From contig JBKQIY010000197.1 in assembly GCA_052148155.1 (NCBI GenBank), positions 1-61,528 of the forward strand: a stretch of 61,528 bases of DNA. Direction: 5' to 3'. The position numbers and the translations under genes were made by a program. The notes under the pieces were generated by a model. The model did no database searches. It was not told the origin of the DNA and saw nothing but the letters and a program-made list of their open reading frames with translations. Positions 32,437 through 39,747 of this stretch are shown one piece after another. Each line of letters opens with the position of its first letter. The stretch's first letter is position 1. The DNA comes from JBBQER01 sp052148155 (GTDB lineage: Bacteria > Actinomycetota > Acidimicrobiia > IMCC26256 > PALSA-610).

Positions 32437-33978
32437 ATGGAAACGGTCAAGATCTTCGACACGACACTGCGAGACGGAGAGCAGTCACCAGGCATCTCGC
32501 TCGACGTCGCCGAGAAGTTGGAGATCGCCGAGCAGCTCGCGCGTCTCGGGGTCGACGTCATCGAGGCCGGTTTTCCGATCGCCTCGGACGGAGACTTCGA
32601 TTCCGTCGAGGCGATCGCCAAGTCGGTCCGGGGGCCGATCATCGCCGGGCTCTCGCGCACCGGGTTCAAAGATGTCGATCGCGCGTGGGAGGCGGTGCGC
32701 CACGCCGACCGTCCGCGCATCCACGTGTTCATCGCGACGTCGAAGATCCACATGGAAAAGAAGCTCCGCATGACCGAGGAGCAGGTCAAAGGCGAAGCGG
32801 TCGGCGCGGTGGCCCGAGCCAAGAGCTATTGCGACGATGTCGAGTTCTCGCCCGAGGACGGATACCGGTCCGATCCCGACTTCATGTGCGAGGTCTGCCA
32901 GCTCGCGGTCGACAACGGGGCAACGACGCTGAACATCCCCGACACCGTTGGTTACGCGGTGCCCGAGGACTACGGGCGGCTGATCGCGTATGTGATCTCG
33001 CATGTACGGGGCGATTTCGTCGTGTCCACGCATTGTCACGACGACCTCGGGCTCGCGGTTGCCAACTCGCTCGCCGGCGTCGCCAATGGCGCCCGCCAAG
33101 TCGAGTGCGCCATAAACGGTCTCGGTGAACGGGCCGGCAACGCGGCGCTCGAGGAGGTCGTGATGGCGATCAGGACTCGCAGCGACTATTTCGTCGGAGT
33201 CAACGTGGGCGTGAAAAGCGACGAGCTGGCGCGCACCTCTCGGCTGGTGTCGAGGCTCACCGGTTACCACGTCCAGTACAACAAGGCGGTCGTCGGACGC
33301 AACGCGTTCGCGCACGAGGCCGGCATACACCAGCACGGAGTCCTCGCCGACCGCGAAACCTACGAGGTGATCGATGCGTCGCAGGTCGGTCAGGAAGCCG
33401 CGCAGATCGTGCTCGGCAAGCATTCGGGACGGCATGCGTTCGCCGACACACTCGACAAGATGGGTATCCGCGTGCAGGGCGATGCGCTCAACGCCGCGTT
33501 CGTGCGGTTCAAGGAGCTGTCCGACAAGAAGATCGAGATCACCGAAGCCGACCTCGAAGCGATCGTCGCCGAGGAGCTCGGCACGGAAATGGTGCATCGC
33601 TTCAGCGTGTACGAGCTCGAGGTGCACGGCGGGACCGCCACCAAACCGAGCGCGAGGGTCGTGTTGGGTCACGGCGACGGCAAGATCGAAGCCGCCGGGA
33701 GTGGCGACGGCATGATCGACGCCGCGATCGCCGCGATCTCGGAAGCCACCGGCGTCTCGGGCAAGGTCGGAAACTTCCAGGTTTCGTCGGTGACGGGTGG
33801 TTCCGATGCGCTCGGGGCGGTGGTGATCACCGTCGATTCCGAAGGTCGCAAGGTGACCGGACGTGGCGTCGCAACCGACGTCGTCGAGGCGTCGGCGCGC
33901 GCCTACTTGAACGCAGTGAACAAGCTCGTCCGGCTCCGCGAGCGCGGTGAGGTGCGCGAGATCACAGGAGGGCCGTAG
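32437..33978 (+). CDS. leuA: 2-isopropylmalate synthase
   Basis: A 513-residue LeuA of the long bacterial type. The DRE-TIM catalytic domain opens with IFDTTLRDGEQSPG (about 6-19), the metal His pair is in STHCHDDLGLA (about 200-210), and the glycine motif is GLGERAGNAALEE. The C-terminal LeuA dimer domain (about 390-500) includes GSDALGAVVITVDSEGRKV, the leucine feedback site of the family. It condenses acetyl-CoA with 2-oxoisovalerate. ATG 32437 follows a GGGAGG ribosome site at 32427-32432; an in-frame GTG at 32407 is too close to the attenuator. Control is by the leader peptide and terminator upstream. Confidence 0.95.
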   Translation: METVKIFDTTLRDGEQSPGISLDVAEKLEIAEQLARLGVDVIEAGFPIASDGDFDSVEAIAKSVRGPIIAGLSRTGFKDVDRAWEAVRHADRPRIHVFIATSKIHMEKKLRMTEEQVKGEAVGAVARAKSYCDDVEFSPEDGYRSDPDFMCEVCQLAVDNGATTLNIPDTVGYAVPEDYGRLIAYVISHVRGDFVVSTHCHDDLGLAVANSLAGVANGARQVECAINGLGERAGNAALEEVVMAIRTRSDYFVGVNVGVKSDELARTSRLVSRLTGYHVQYNKAVVGRNAFAHEAGIHQHGVLADRETYEVIDASQVGQEAAQIVLGKHSGRHAFADTLDKMGIRVQGDALNAAFVRFKELSDKKIEITEADLEAIVAEELGTEMVHRFSVYELEVHGGTATKPSARVVLGHGDGKIEAAGSGDGMIDAAIAAISEATGVSGKVGNFQVSSVTGGSDALGAVVITVDSEGRKVTGRGVATDVVEASARAYLNAVNKLVRLRERGEVREITGGP

Positions 33979-33980
33979 TC

Positions 33981-34628
33981 GTGTCCGCCGCCGACAACGT
34001 CAACTTGTGGAGCGAAGCCGAGCACGCGCTCGCGTATCTCCGCACGCGCGACCGGATCCCGCATCGGCCCGAGGCCTACGAGATCCTGCTCGAGATCCTT
34101 CCCGAACACGTCGACCGTGTCCTCGACTTGGGAACCGGCGACGGCGTCGCGCTCGGTCTCGTGCTCGACGCGCGTCCGGGTGCTGCCGGTGTCGGGCTCG
34201 ACTTCCAAGACGAGATGCTCGACCGGGCACGAGACCGCTTCGCCGGCGAGCACACCGTGGACGTACGCCGCCACGATCTCGACACGCCGCTGCCCGGCGA
34301 CCTCGGACACTTCGACGTGATCGTTTCGAGCTTCGCGATTCACCATCTCCCGTTCGAACGTCAGCGTGCCCTGTACGGGGAGGTGTTCGACCACCTGACT
34401 CCCGGCGGACTCTTCGCCAACGCTGAGCACGTTGCCTCGACCACGCCCCGAAGGCACGAGGAGTTCCTCGCCGCGCTCGGGACCAGCCCCGAGCACGACG
34501 ATCCGTCGAACAAGCTTGTGCCGGTAGAGACACATTTGTCCTGGTTGGCGGAGTGTGGATTCGCCGACGGAGAATGTCTTTGGAAATGGCGGGAACTTGC
34601 CGTTGTTACAGGGAACAAGCCTGGCTGA
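33981..34628 (+). CDS. Class I SAM-dependent methyltransferase in the leuA transcript
   Basis: A 215-residue Rossmann-fold methyltransferase with motif I VLDLGTGDGVALGLVL (about 47-62), an acidic motif II GLDFQDEM, and post-I HHLPFERQRALYGEVFDHLTPGG. The SAM site is complete; the acceptor is unknown. GTG 33981 begins two bases after the leuA stop with GGAGGG upstream, so it is translated from the leucine-attenuated mRNA. No known leucine-pathway step needs a methyltransferase, so it may act on a side product or be an unrelated passenger. Confidence 0.8.
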   Translation: MSAADNVNLWSEAEHALAYLRTRDRIPHRPEAYEILLEILPEHVDRVLDLGTGDGVALGLVLDARPGAAGVGLDFQDEMLDRARDRFAGEHTVDVRRHDLDTPLPGDLGHFDVIVSSFAIHHLPFERQRALYGEVFDHLTPGGLFANAEHVASTTPRRHEEFLAALGTSPEHDDPSNKLVPVETHLSWLAECGFADGECLWKWRELAVVTGNKPG

Positions 34629-34644
34629 CGGATCGGGAGTCCCC

Positions 34645-34764
34645 ATGAGCATGCTCGAGTTCTACGACTACCTCGTGTTGAGCGACGCGACCCACGATCT
34701 CGCGCTTGCCATCGCGGACGTCTGGGCCGACCGGGAACTCCGCATCCTCGAGGCAGCCGCGTAG
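34645..34764 (+). CDS. Very small hypothetical protein (39 residues)
   Basis: ATG 34645 to TAG 34762-34764 gives 39 residues, beginning MSMLEFYDYLVLSDATHDL and rich in acidic and aromatic residues. Nearly all third codon positions are G or C, and it follows the methyltransferase by 16 bases with a GGGAG ribosome site at 34634-34639. It is therefore probably translated as the last gene of the leuA transcript. No family recognised. It could also be the fragment of a longer lost gene. Confidence 0.45.
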   Translation: MSMLEFYDYLVLSDATHDLALAIADVWADRELRILEAAA

Positions 34765-34791
34765 CCGCGCCGACCCGGCCGTCGGGTTTGG

Positions 34792-35388
34792 CTACGAGTT
34801 CACCGTCGGCATCCACTCGGCGCGCGACGTCTCGTAGGTCGTGATGTCGTCGACATGCGCGAGGGTGAGCCCGATGTCGTCGAGGCCGTTCAGCAGCCGG
34901 TACTGCGTGAAGTCGTCGATCTCGAACGCGACGTCGAGGCCGATCGACGGTGCCGCGACGCGCCGGTGCTCGACGTCGACCACGATCTCGAGGTCCGGGT
35001 CTTGTTCGATCGCGTCCCAGAGGCGTTGAATCGCATCTTGCGCGACGGTCGCGGCGACGAGGCCCATCTTCCCGGAATTGTTGCGGAAGATGTCAGCGAA
35101 TCGGGATGACAGCACAGCCGCGAAGCCGTAGTCCATCAGGGCCCACACCGCGTGTTCGCGCGACGAACCGGTCCCGAAGTTGGATCCGGCGACGAGGATG
35201 TTGGCTCCGGCGTACCGTTGCTGGTTGAGGACGAAGTCAGAGTTCTCACGCCACTCCGAGAACAGTCCTGCGCCAAATCCTGTGCGCTCAACCCGCTTCA
35301 ACCAGTCGCTCGGGATGATCTGATCGGTGTCGACATCGGACCGAACGAGCGGCACGGCTCGGCCGGTGATGACTCGTACCTGCTCCAT
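34792..35388 (-). CDS. leuD: 3-isopropylmalate dehydratase small subunit
   Basis: A 198-residue LeuD. Motifs are VRSDVDTDQIIPSDWLKR (about 15-32), VAGSNFGTGSSREHAVWAL (about 66-84) and the SSRFADIFRNN swivelling-domain segment. With LeuC it isomerises 2-isopropylmalate to 3-isopropylmalate. Its ATG shares one base with the leuC stop (TGATG), which ensures balanced subunit synthesis. The gene converges on the small ORF at 34645-34764; between them, 34770-34785 can form a weak GC hairpin followed by TTT. Confidence 0.94.
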   Translation of the reverse strand: MEQVRVITGRAVPLVRSDVDTDQIIPSDWLKRVERTGFGAGLFSEWRENSDFVLNQQRYAGANILVAGSNFGTGSSREHAVWALMDYGFAAVLSSRFADIFRNNSGKMGLVAATVAQDAIQRLWDAIEQDPDLEIVVDVEHRRVAAPSIGLDVAFEIDDFTQYRLLNGLDDIGLTLAHVDDITTYETSRAEWMPTVNS

Positions 35389-36794
35389 CAGTGCTCCAGA
35401 TCTTGGGGAGTTGCGAAGTGTCCGGCAATTGCGGTGGCCGCGGCGACGGCGGGCGACACGAGATGGGTGCGGCCGCCTTTGCCTTGGCGGCCCTCGAAGT
35501 TCCGGTTCGACGTCGACGCACAACGTTCGCCCGGTGCAAGCTTGTCCGGGTTCATCGCCAGACACATCGAACAGCCCGGCTCGCGCCAGTCGAAGCCGGC
35601 GGCGCGGAACACCGCGTCCAATCCTTCGGCTTCGGCCTGGACTTTCACCGCTGCCGAACCGGGCACGACGAGCGTCCGAATGCCGGATTTCACGTGTCTG
35701 CCTTCGGCGACCGCGGCTGCGGCGCGTAGATCCTCGATGCGCGAATTCGTGCACGAGCCGATGAAGACGGTGTCCACCGAAATGTCGCGCATCGGCGTGT
35801 TGGCTTTGAGGCCCATATATGCAAGCGCCCGTTTCGCTGACTCGCGGGCGGCTTCGTCGCTGAGGGCATCGGGATCGGGAACCGAGTCGTCGATGGTCAC
35901 GGTCTGGCTCGGATTTGTACCCCACGAGACCTGCGGACGGAGCGTCGCGGCGTCGATGACGACTTCTTTGTCGTACGCCGCGCCGGCGTCGGTTTTGAGC
36001 GCGCGCCAGTCGTCGAGGGCATGCTCCCACGCCTTGCCGGTGGGCGCGGCGGGTCGGCCTTCGAGATAGGCGAAAGTGGTGTCGTCGGGCGCGATCAGCC
36101 CCGCCCGCGCGCCGGCTTCGATCGACATGTTGCACACCGTCATTCGCCCTTCCATCGAGAGCGCGCGTATCGCGTCGCCGCGATATTCGAGCACCGAACC
36201 GATGCCACCGCCGGTGCCGATGCGTGCGATGATCGCGAGGACGACGTCCTTGGCGGTGACGCCCAGCGGCAGATTGCCGTCAACGGTGATCGCCATCGTT
36301 CCGGGCCGTATCTGCGGGAGCGTTTGCGTTGCCAACACGTGCTCCACCTCGCTGGTGCCGATGCCGAACGCAAGCGCGCCGAACGCCCCGTGCGTCGAGG
36401 TGTGGCTGTCACCGCACACGATCGTCATGCCCGGCTGGGTCAGTCCCTGCTCGGGTCCGATGACGTGCACGATGCCCTGGCCGGGATCGCCCATCGCGTA
36501 GCAGCGGATCCCGAACTCGTCACAGTTCTGGACCAGCACTTCCATCTGTTTCGCCGAGATCGGATCCTCGAGCGGACGGTCGAGTCCGGCGGTCGGCACG
36601 TTGTGGTCCATCGTCGCGACCGTGAGATCGGGTCGGCGGACGCGGCGGCCGGAGAGGCGTAGACCGTCGAAGGCCTGCGGTGAGGTGACCTCGTGGACGA
36701 GATGCAAATCGACGTAGAGCAGGTCGGGAACGTCGTCCTCCATCCGCACGACGTGCTGGTCCCAGACTTTTTCCGACAGCGTTCTCGTCGGCAC
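35388..36794 (-). CDS. leuC: 3-isopropylmalate dehydratase large subunit
   Basis: A 468-residue LeuC of the aconitase superfamily. The cluster ligands are in GSCTNSRIEDL and PGCSMCLAMNPD, and CGDSHTSTHGAFGALAFGIG is the conserved substrate region. GTG 36794 was chosen because AGGAGG lies 5-10 bases before it (36800-36805); longer forms would run into the promoter. It is divergent from the IclR-type regulator with only 44 bases between starts. A TATAAT -10 element for leuC is at 36839-36834 on the minus strand, overlapping the regulator's start codon, so the regulator can directly block it. Confidence 0.95.
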   Translation of the reverse strand: MPTRTLSEKVWDQHVVRMEDDVPDLLYVDLHLVHEVTSPQAFDGLRLSGRRVRRPDLTVATMDHNVPTAGLDRPLEDPISAKQMEVLVQNCDEFGIRCYAMGDPGQGIVHVIGPEQGLTQPGMTIVCGDSHTSTHGAFGALAFGIGTSEVEHVLATQTLPQIRPGTMAITVDGNLPLGVTAKDVVLAIIARIGTGGGIGSVLEYRGDAIRALSMEGRMTVCNMSIEAGARAGLIAPDDTTFAYLEGRPAAPTGKAWEHALDDWRALKTDAGAAYDKEVVIDAATLRPQVSWGTNPSQTVTIDDSVPDPDALSDEAARESAKRALAYMGLKANTPMRDISVDTVFIGSCTNSRIEDLRAAAAVAEGRHVKSGIRTLVVPGSAAVKVQAEAEGLDAVFRAAGFDWREPGCSMCLAMNPDKLAPGERCASTSNRNFEGRQGKGGRTHLVSPAVAAATAIAGHFATPQDLEH

Positions 36795-36838
36795 CTGGCC
36801 TCCTTCTATCTCACTCTGTAAGACGGTATATTCATTAT
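36795..36838. promoter_or_regulatory. leuC / ltbR divergent control region
   Basis: Only 44 bases separate the two start codons, and they are strikingly A/T-rich for this genome. Plus strand: TATATT (36827-36832) lies six bases before the regulator ATG, implying a leaderless mRNA. Minus strand: TATAAT (complement of 36834-36839) serves leuC, whose ribosome site AGGAGG is at 36800-36805. An imperfect inverted repeat GACGGTATA-N5-TATATGGAC (36822-36844, 6 of 9 pairs) spans both -10 elements and is a candidate operator for the IclR-type regulator. Confidence 0.55.
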
Positions 36839-37564
36839 ATGGACAGTGTACCAAGCTTGCCCATATCTGGGGTCCAGACGCTGGACCGGTCGGTCAGCAT
36901 CCTCGACGCCCTCGCGCGTGAGGGTCCGTGCACGCTGGCGGATCTTGTTCGAGCGACGGGTTTGGCGCGCCCGACTGCTCATCGTCTGGCGGTTGCCCTC
37001 GAGCACCTCGCGCTCGTCGTGCGTGACCGAGGGGGCCGGTTCCGACTCGGGGCGCGCCTGGTCGGGTGGGGAGCAGCCGCGGGCGCGGCACTCGCACTCG
37101 TCGAACCGGCCCGCGCCGTCTTGCAGCGGTTGAGCGCCGATTCAGGGGAAAGCGCACAGCTTTACGTGCGAGAAGGCGACCAGCGGGTATGCGTCGCCAC
37201 TCACGAGCGGCCAACCGGCTTGCGCGACACCGTGCCGCTCGGCGCGGTCATGCCGTTAACGAAAGGCTCAGGTGGACGGGTACTGCTCGCCTGGGCCGAC
37301 GATCGGGACCGGTTCGACGTCGATCCTGGCGTGCTGGATGCCGTGCGCGACGCAGGCTGGGCGGCCACGGTCGGGGAGCGAGAGTCCGGCGTCGCCAGTG
37401 TGAGCGCGCCGGTTCGGGTCGCCGATCATGTGGTCGCCGCGATCAGTGTGAGCGGGCCGGCGCAACGATTCGGGCCGGATCCAGGCTTGCAGTTCGCGGC
37501 GCCCGTGCTTTCGGCCGCGGCCGACCTGGCCCGCACTGGCGGCCTGCCCGAAACGCAACGGTGA
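36839..37564 (+). CDS. ltbR: IclR-family regulator of leucine biosynthesis (LtbR/NdgR-like)
   Basis: A 241-residue IclR protein: N-terminal winged helix (about 12-72; TLDRSVSILDALAREGPCTLADL, LARPTAHRLAVALE) and a C-terminal effector domain (about 85-235; ESAQLYVREGDQRVCVATHE, LTKGSGGRVLLAWA). The position divergent from leuCD is that of LtbR in Corynebacterium and NdgR/AreB in Streptomyces, which repress leuCD and related amino-acid genes. It probably represses leuCD and itself. The ATG at 36839 lies at the expected 5' end of a leaderless transcript. The last 20 residues are less conserved. Confidence 0.85.
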   Translation: MDSVPSLPISGVQTLDRSVSILDALAREGPCTLADLVRATGLARPTAHRLAVALEHLALVVRDRGGRFRLGARLVGWGAAAGAALALVEPARAVLQRLSADSGESAQLYVREGDQRVCVATHERPTGLRDTVPLGAVMPLTKGSGGRVLLAWADDRDRFDVDPGVLDAVRDAGWAATVGERESGVASVSAPVRVADHVVAAISVSGPAQRFGPDPGLQFAAPVLSAAADLARTGGLPETQR

Positions 37565-37996
37565 CGTCAGAAAAGAAGAGCCACGAGGTTCCCAGCAACG
37601 AACGTCGAGCTCATGCGCGGCGAGAGCGATCCGTCACGCGTTGGCGGCCCCCGTCACCGCTGAGCGCGGTCGATGTGTCCGAATCTGGGTTCGACGCGCG
37701 CCGACGTGCCTTCCAGGCACGGCCCGGCTCATGGCGTCCGTCCCGAGATCGACGACGCGGACTCCTGCGTCATGATGACGACAAGGCGCGCGGTCGCCGG
37801 TCGAGCAGCCGTTGGCCGGCCGCTGCTCGAATGGTTCGCCACGGTGGTCGTACGCGACCTGCTTGCGCCAGACTCGGGCCAGCCGGCGCGCCGACTTGCA
37901 GCGCGCACGATGTTTACGGGTGACGGGGGCGGCCGGCGCTGGTCGGTCTCGAGATCCGGACCGTGCGATCCCGGGCTAGACACCGGAGGAGTCGCG
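37565..37996. other. 432-base gap between ltbR and greA
   Basis: The two genes converge here. Long open frames cross the gap on both strands, but their composition is that of GC-rich noise and none has a convincing start, ribosome site or recognisable domain. A plus-strand stretch with residues like RPLLEWFATVVVRDLLAPDS (from about 37816) is the most protein-like part. It would have to run into the antisense of greA, so I do not call it. No strong terminator was seen. Confidence 0.4.
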
Positions 37997-38470
37997 TCAG
38001 CTCAACGGTCGGACCGCGACAACCGTGACGCCGAGCTCGCGCTTCGGTCCCTGATATCGGACCTGCGTTCCCGGCCCTGCGCCCAGGAGTGCCTGGCCGA
38101 GCGGGGACTCGGTGGACAGCACGTCGTAGGTTTCGTGTCGTTCCTCGATCGAACCGACGAGGTAAGTGATCGCGTCGTCGTCGCCCTCGTGACGGAGCTC
38201 GACGAGCACGCCGGGCTCGACCACGTCGCCGGACGACGCGCTGTCGATGACGACGGCACTTTTGAGCATCGCTTCGAGCTGTCGGACGCGCGCCTCGTTG
38301 TGTCCCTGTTCGTTCTTGGCCGCGTCGTAGTCGGCGTTTTCGCTGATGTCGCCGTGCTCGCGCGCTCGTTCAATCCACAACGAGATCTCGCGTCGGCGCG
38401 TCGTCGTGCGCTCTTCGAGTTCCTCGCGAAGACGCGCGTACGCCTGCGGCGAAAGGTGCGGCTCGCTCAT
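37997..38470 (-). CDS. greA: Transcription elongation factor GreA
   Basis: A 157-residue GreA. The N-terminal coiled coil (about 5-75) carries the tip acidic motif DISENADYDAAKNEQ (about 41-55), whose Asp/Glu residues stimulate RNA cleavage by backtracked polymerase. The C-terminal FKBP-like domain (about 80-157) includes ESPLGQALLGAGPGTQV. It lies inside the leucine cluster but points away from leuB, with 85 bases between its start and the leuB leader promoter. Length is normal. Confidence 0.93.
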   Translation of the reverse strand: MSEPHLSPQAYARLREELEERTTTRRREISLWIERAREHGDISENADYDAAKNEQGHNEARVRQLEAMLKSAVVIDSASSGDVVEPGVLVELRHEGDDDAITYLVGSIEERHETYDVLSTESPLGQALLGAGPGTQVRYQGPKRELGVTVVAVRPLS

Positions 38471-38555
38471 TCGGGGCAGGGTACCCCCGGCGTGCGCTTC
38501 GTGGCGCGGCGCCGCACAGGCGTCCTTGCCGCACTGCTTGGGCCTGTGAATAAGT

Positions 38556-38584
38556 TTGACAACGGTCGGATCTCCTGCGATCCT
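38556..38584 (+). promoter_or_regulatory. Promoter of the leuB-ilvE-cimA leader transcript
   Basis: A consensus TTGACA at 38556-38561 is followed after 17 bases by GATCCT at 38579-38584, a moderate -10. Transcription would start near 38591, just upstream of the leader-peptide ATG at 38593. As for leuA, the leader mRNA would be leaderless or nearly so. Confidence 0.5.
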
Positions 38585-38592
38585 GGAGCCCT

Positions 38593-38652
38593 ATGCAACC
38601 GCGTGGTGGCTCGGTGGAGTCCTCTTCGTTCGACGTCATCGTCATTCCGTAA
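38593..38652 (+). CDS. leuB-ilvE-cimA leader peptide (attenuator, Val/Ile-rich)
   Basis: A 19-codon frame, MQPRGGSVESSSFDVIVIP, ends at TAA 38650-38652. The last codons before the stop include GTC ATC GTC ATT, i.e. alternating Val and Ile. It is followed at once by a perfect hairpin (38653-38675) and then by a terminator hairpin with six T residues (38681-38708), 22 bases before the leuB start codon. The sensed residues match the end products that ilvE and cimA serve, so this is best read as an Ile/Val attenuator. Confidence 0.85.
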   Translation: MQPRGGSVESSSFDVIVIP

Positions 38653-38675
38653 GCGAACGCCGTTCCGGCGTTCGC
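38653..38675 (+). promoter_or_regulatory. Perfect hairpin directly after the Val/Ile leader stop codon
   Basis: The stem GCGAACGCCG pairs perfectly with CGGCGTTCGC around a TTC loop. It starts one base past the leader stop codon and has no T-run. In attenuators this position is taken by the pause or anti-antiterminator stem, which a ribosome stalled on the Val/Ile codons would partly cover (inference). Confidence 0.65.
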
Positions 38676-38680
38676 TGCAA

Positions 38681-38708
38681 CCGTCCACGTCTACGTGGGC
38701 GGTTTTTT
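38681..38708 (+). terminator. Attenuator terminator of leuB-ilvE-cimA
   Basis: CCGTCCACGT pairs with ACGTGGGCGG (one G-T pair) and is followed by TTTTTT at 38703-38708. It precedes leuB by only 22 bases and follows the Val/Ile leader peptide, so read-through at this site decides expression of the whole leuB-ilvE-cimA operon. Confidence 0.85.
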
Positions 38709-38730
38709 CGTGCCAAGAGAAAGGATCGAG

Positions 38731-39723
38731 ATGGCCCACCGGGTCGGGATTATCGGCGGCGACGGGATCGGTCCCGAAGTGACGGCGGAAGCGTTGAAAG
38801 TGGTCCGGGCCGCCGGTGTGGTGCTCGACACGACCGATTACGACCTCGGCGGACGTCGCTATCTCGCAACCGGCGACGTCCTGCCTGACACCGTCCTCGA
38901 CGAACTCCGCGGGTTCGACGCGATCCTGCTGGGCGCGGTCGGGACCCCCGAGGTCCCGCCGGGCGTGCTCGAACGCGGCCTGTTGTTGCGGATGCGTTTC
39001 GCCCTCGATCTGTACGTGAACCTGCGGCCGTTCAAGGCGGGTCCCGGCCGCCATAACGACGGCGTCGACTTCCTCGTCGTACGGGAAAACACCGAAGGTA
39101 CATACACGGGCGAGGGCGGAGTTCTGCGCCACGGCACGCCGAATGAGATCGCGACGCAGGGATCGGTCAACACGCGTCTCGGTGTGGAGCGATGCGTGCG
39201 CTATGCGTTCGACCTTGCCCGCGGTCGCGCCCGCTCACATGTGACGCTCGTACACAAGACCAATGTGCTCACCTTCGCCGGCGACCTCTGGCAGCGCACC
39301 TTCGACGAGGCCTCGTCCGAGTACGCCGACGTGACGACCGCGTACAACCATGTCGACGCCGCCTGCATCTATCTGGTGCAAGATCCCGGCCGCTACGACG
39401 TGATCGTGACCGACAACCTCTTCGGCGACATCCTGACCGACCTCGCCGGCGCGGTGGCCGGCGGAATCGGACGGGCCGCGTCTGCCAACCTCAACCCCGC
39501 GCGTACCGGACCGAGCTTGTTCGAGCCGGTGCACGGATCGGCCCCCGACATTGCCGGCACCGGCCGGGCCGACCCTCGGGCCGCGGTGATCTCAGCCGCC
39601 ATGATGTGCGATTTTCTCGGCGAGGCCGACGCCTCGACCCGAATCCTGAACGCAGTCGACAAAACTGACGATGTAGAAGGCACGACGACCCAGATCGGCG
39701 ACGCGATTGCCGCCGCCTGCTGA
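38731..39723 (+). CDS. leuB: 3-isopropylmalate dehydrogenase
   Basis: A 330-residue beta-decarboxylating dehydrogenase: VGIIGGDGIGPEVTAEALKV at the start, VRENTEGTYTGEGG, VTLVHKTNVLTFAG and the NAD/metal region YDVIVTDNLFGDILTDLAGA, ending with HGSAPDIAGTG. It oxidises 3-isopropylmalate to 2-oxoisocaproate. In organisms with the citramalate route LeuB also processes 3-methylmalate for isoleucine, which fits its place with cimA. ATG 38731 has the ribosome site AGAGAAAGGA; an in-frame upstream start would overlap the attenuator terminator. Slightly shorter than the 350-360 residues of proteobacterial LeuB, normal for actinobacteria. Confidence 0.94.
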   Translation: MAHRVGIIGGDGIGPEVTAEALKVVRAAGVVLDTTDYDLGGRRYLATGDVLPDTVLDELRGFDAILLGAVGTPEVPPGVLERGLLLRMRFALDLYVNLRPFKAGPGRHNDGVDFLVVRENTEGTYTGEGGVLRHGTPNEIATQGSVNTRLGVERCVRYAFDLARGRARSHVTLVHKTNVLTFAGDLWQRTFDEASSEYADVTTAYNHVDAACIYLVQDPGRYDVIVTDNLFGDILTDLAGAVAGGIGRAASANLNPARTGPSLFEPVHGSAPDIAGTGRADPRAAVISAAMMCDFLGEADASTRILNAVDKTDDVEGTTTQIGDAIAAAC

Positions 39724-39747
39724 CGCCGTGCACGACCGAAAGGTTCG

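Noticed and set aside
34770..34788. GC hairpin followed by TTT between the 39-residue ORF and leuD
   Set aside because: The stem is only five pairs and the T-run three bases, too weak to call a terminator.
37673..38782. Plus-strand open frame running through the ltbR-greA gap and greA into the leuB leader
   Set aside because: It is antisense to greA, crosses the leuB promoter and terminator, and has no ribosome site or conserved segment.
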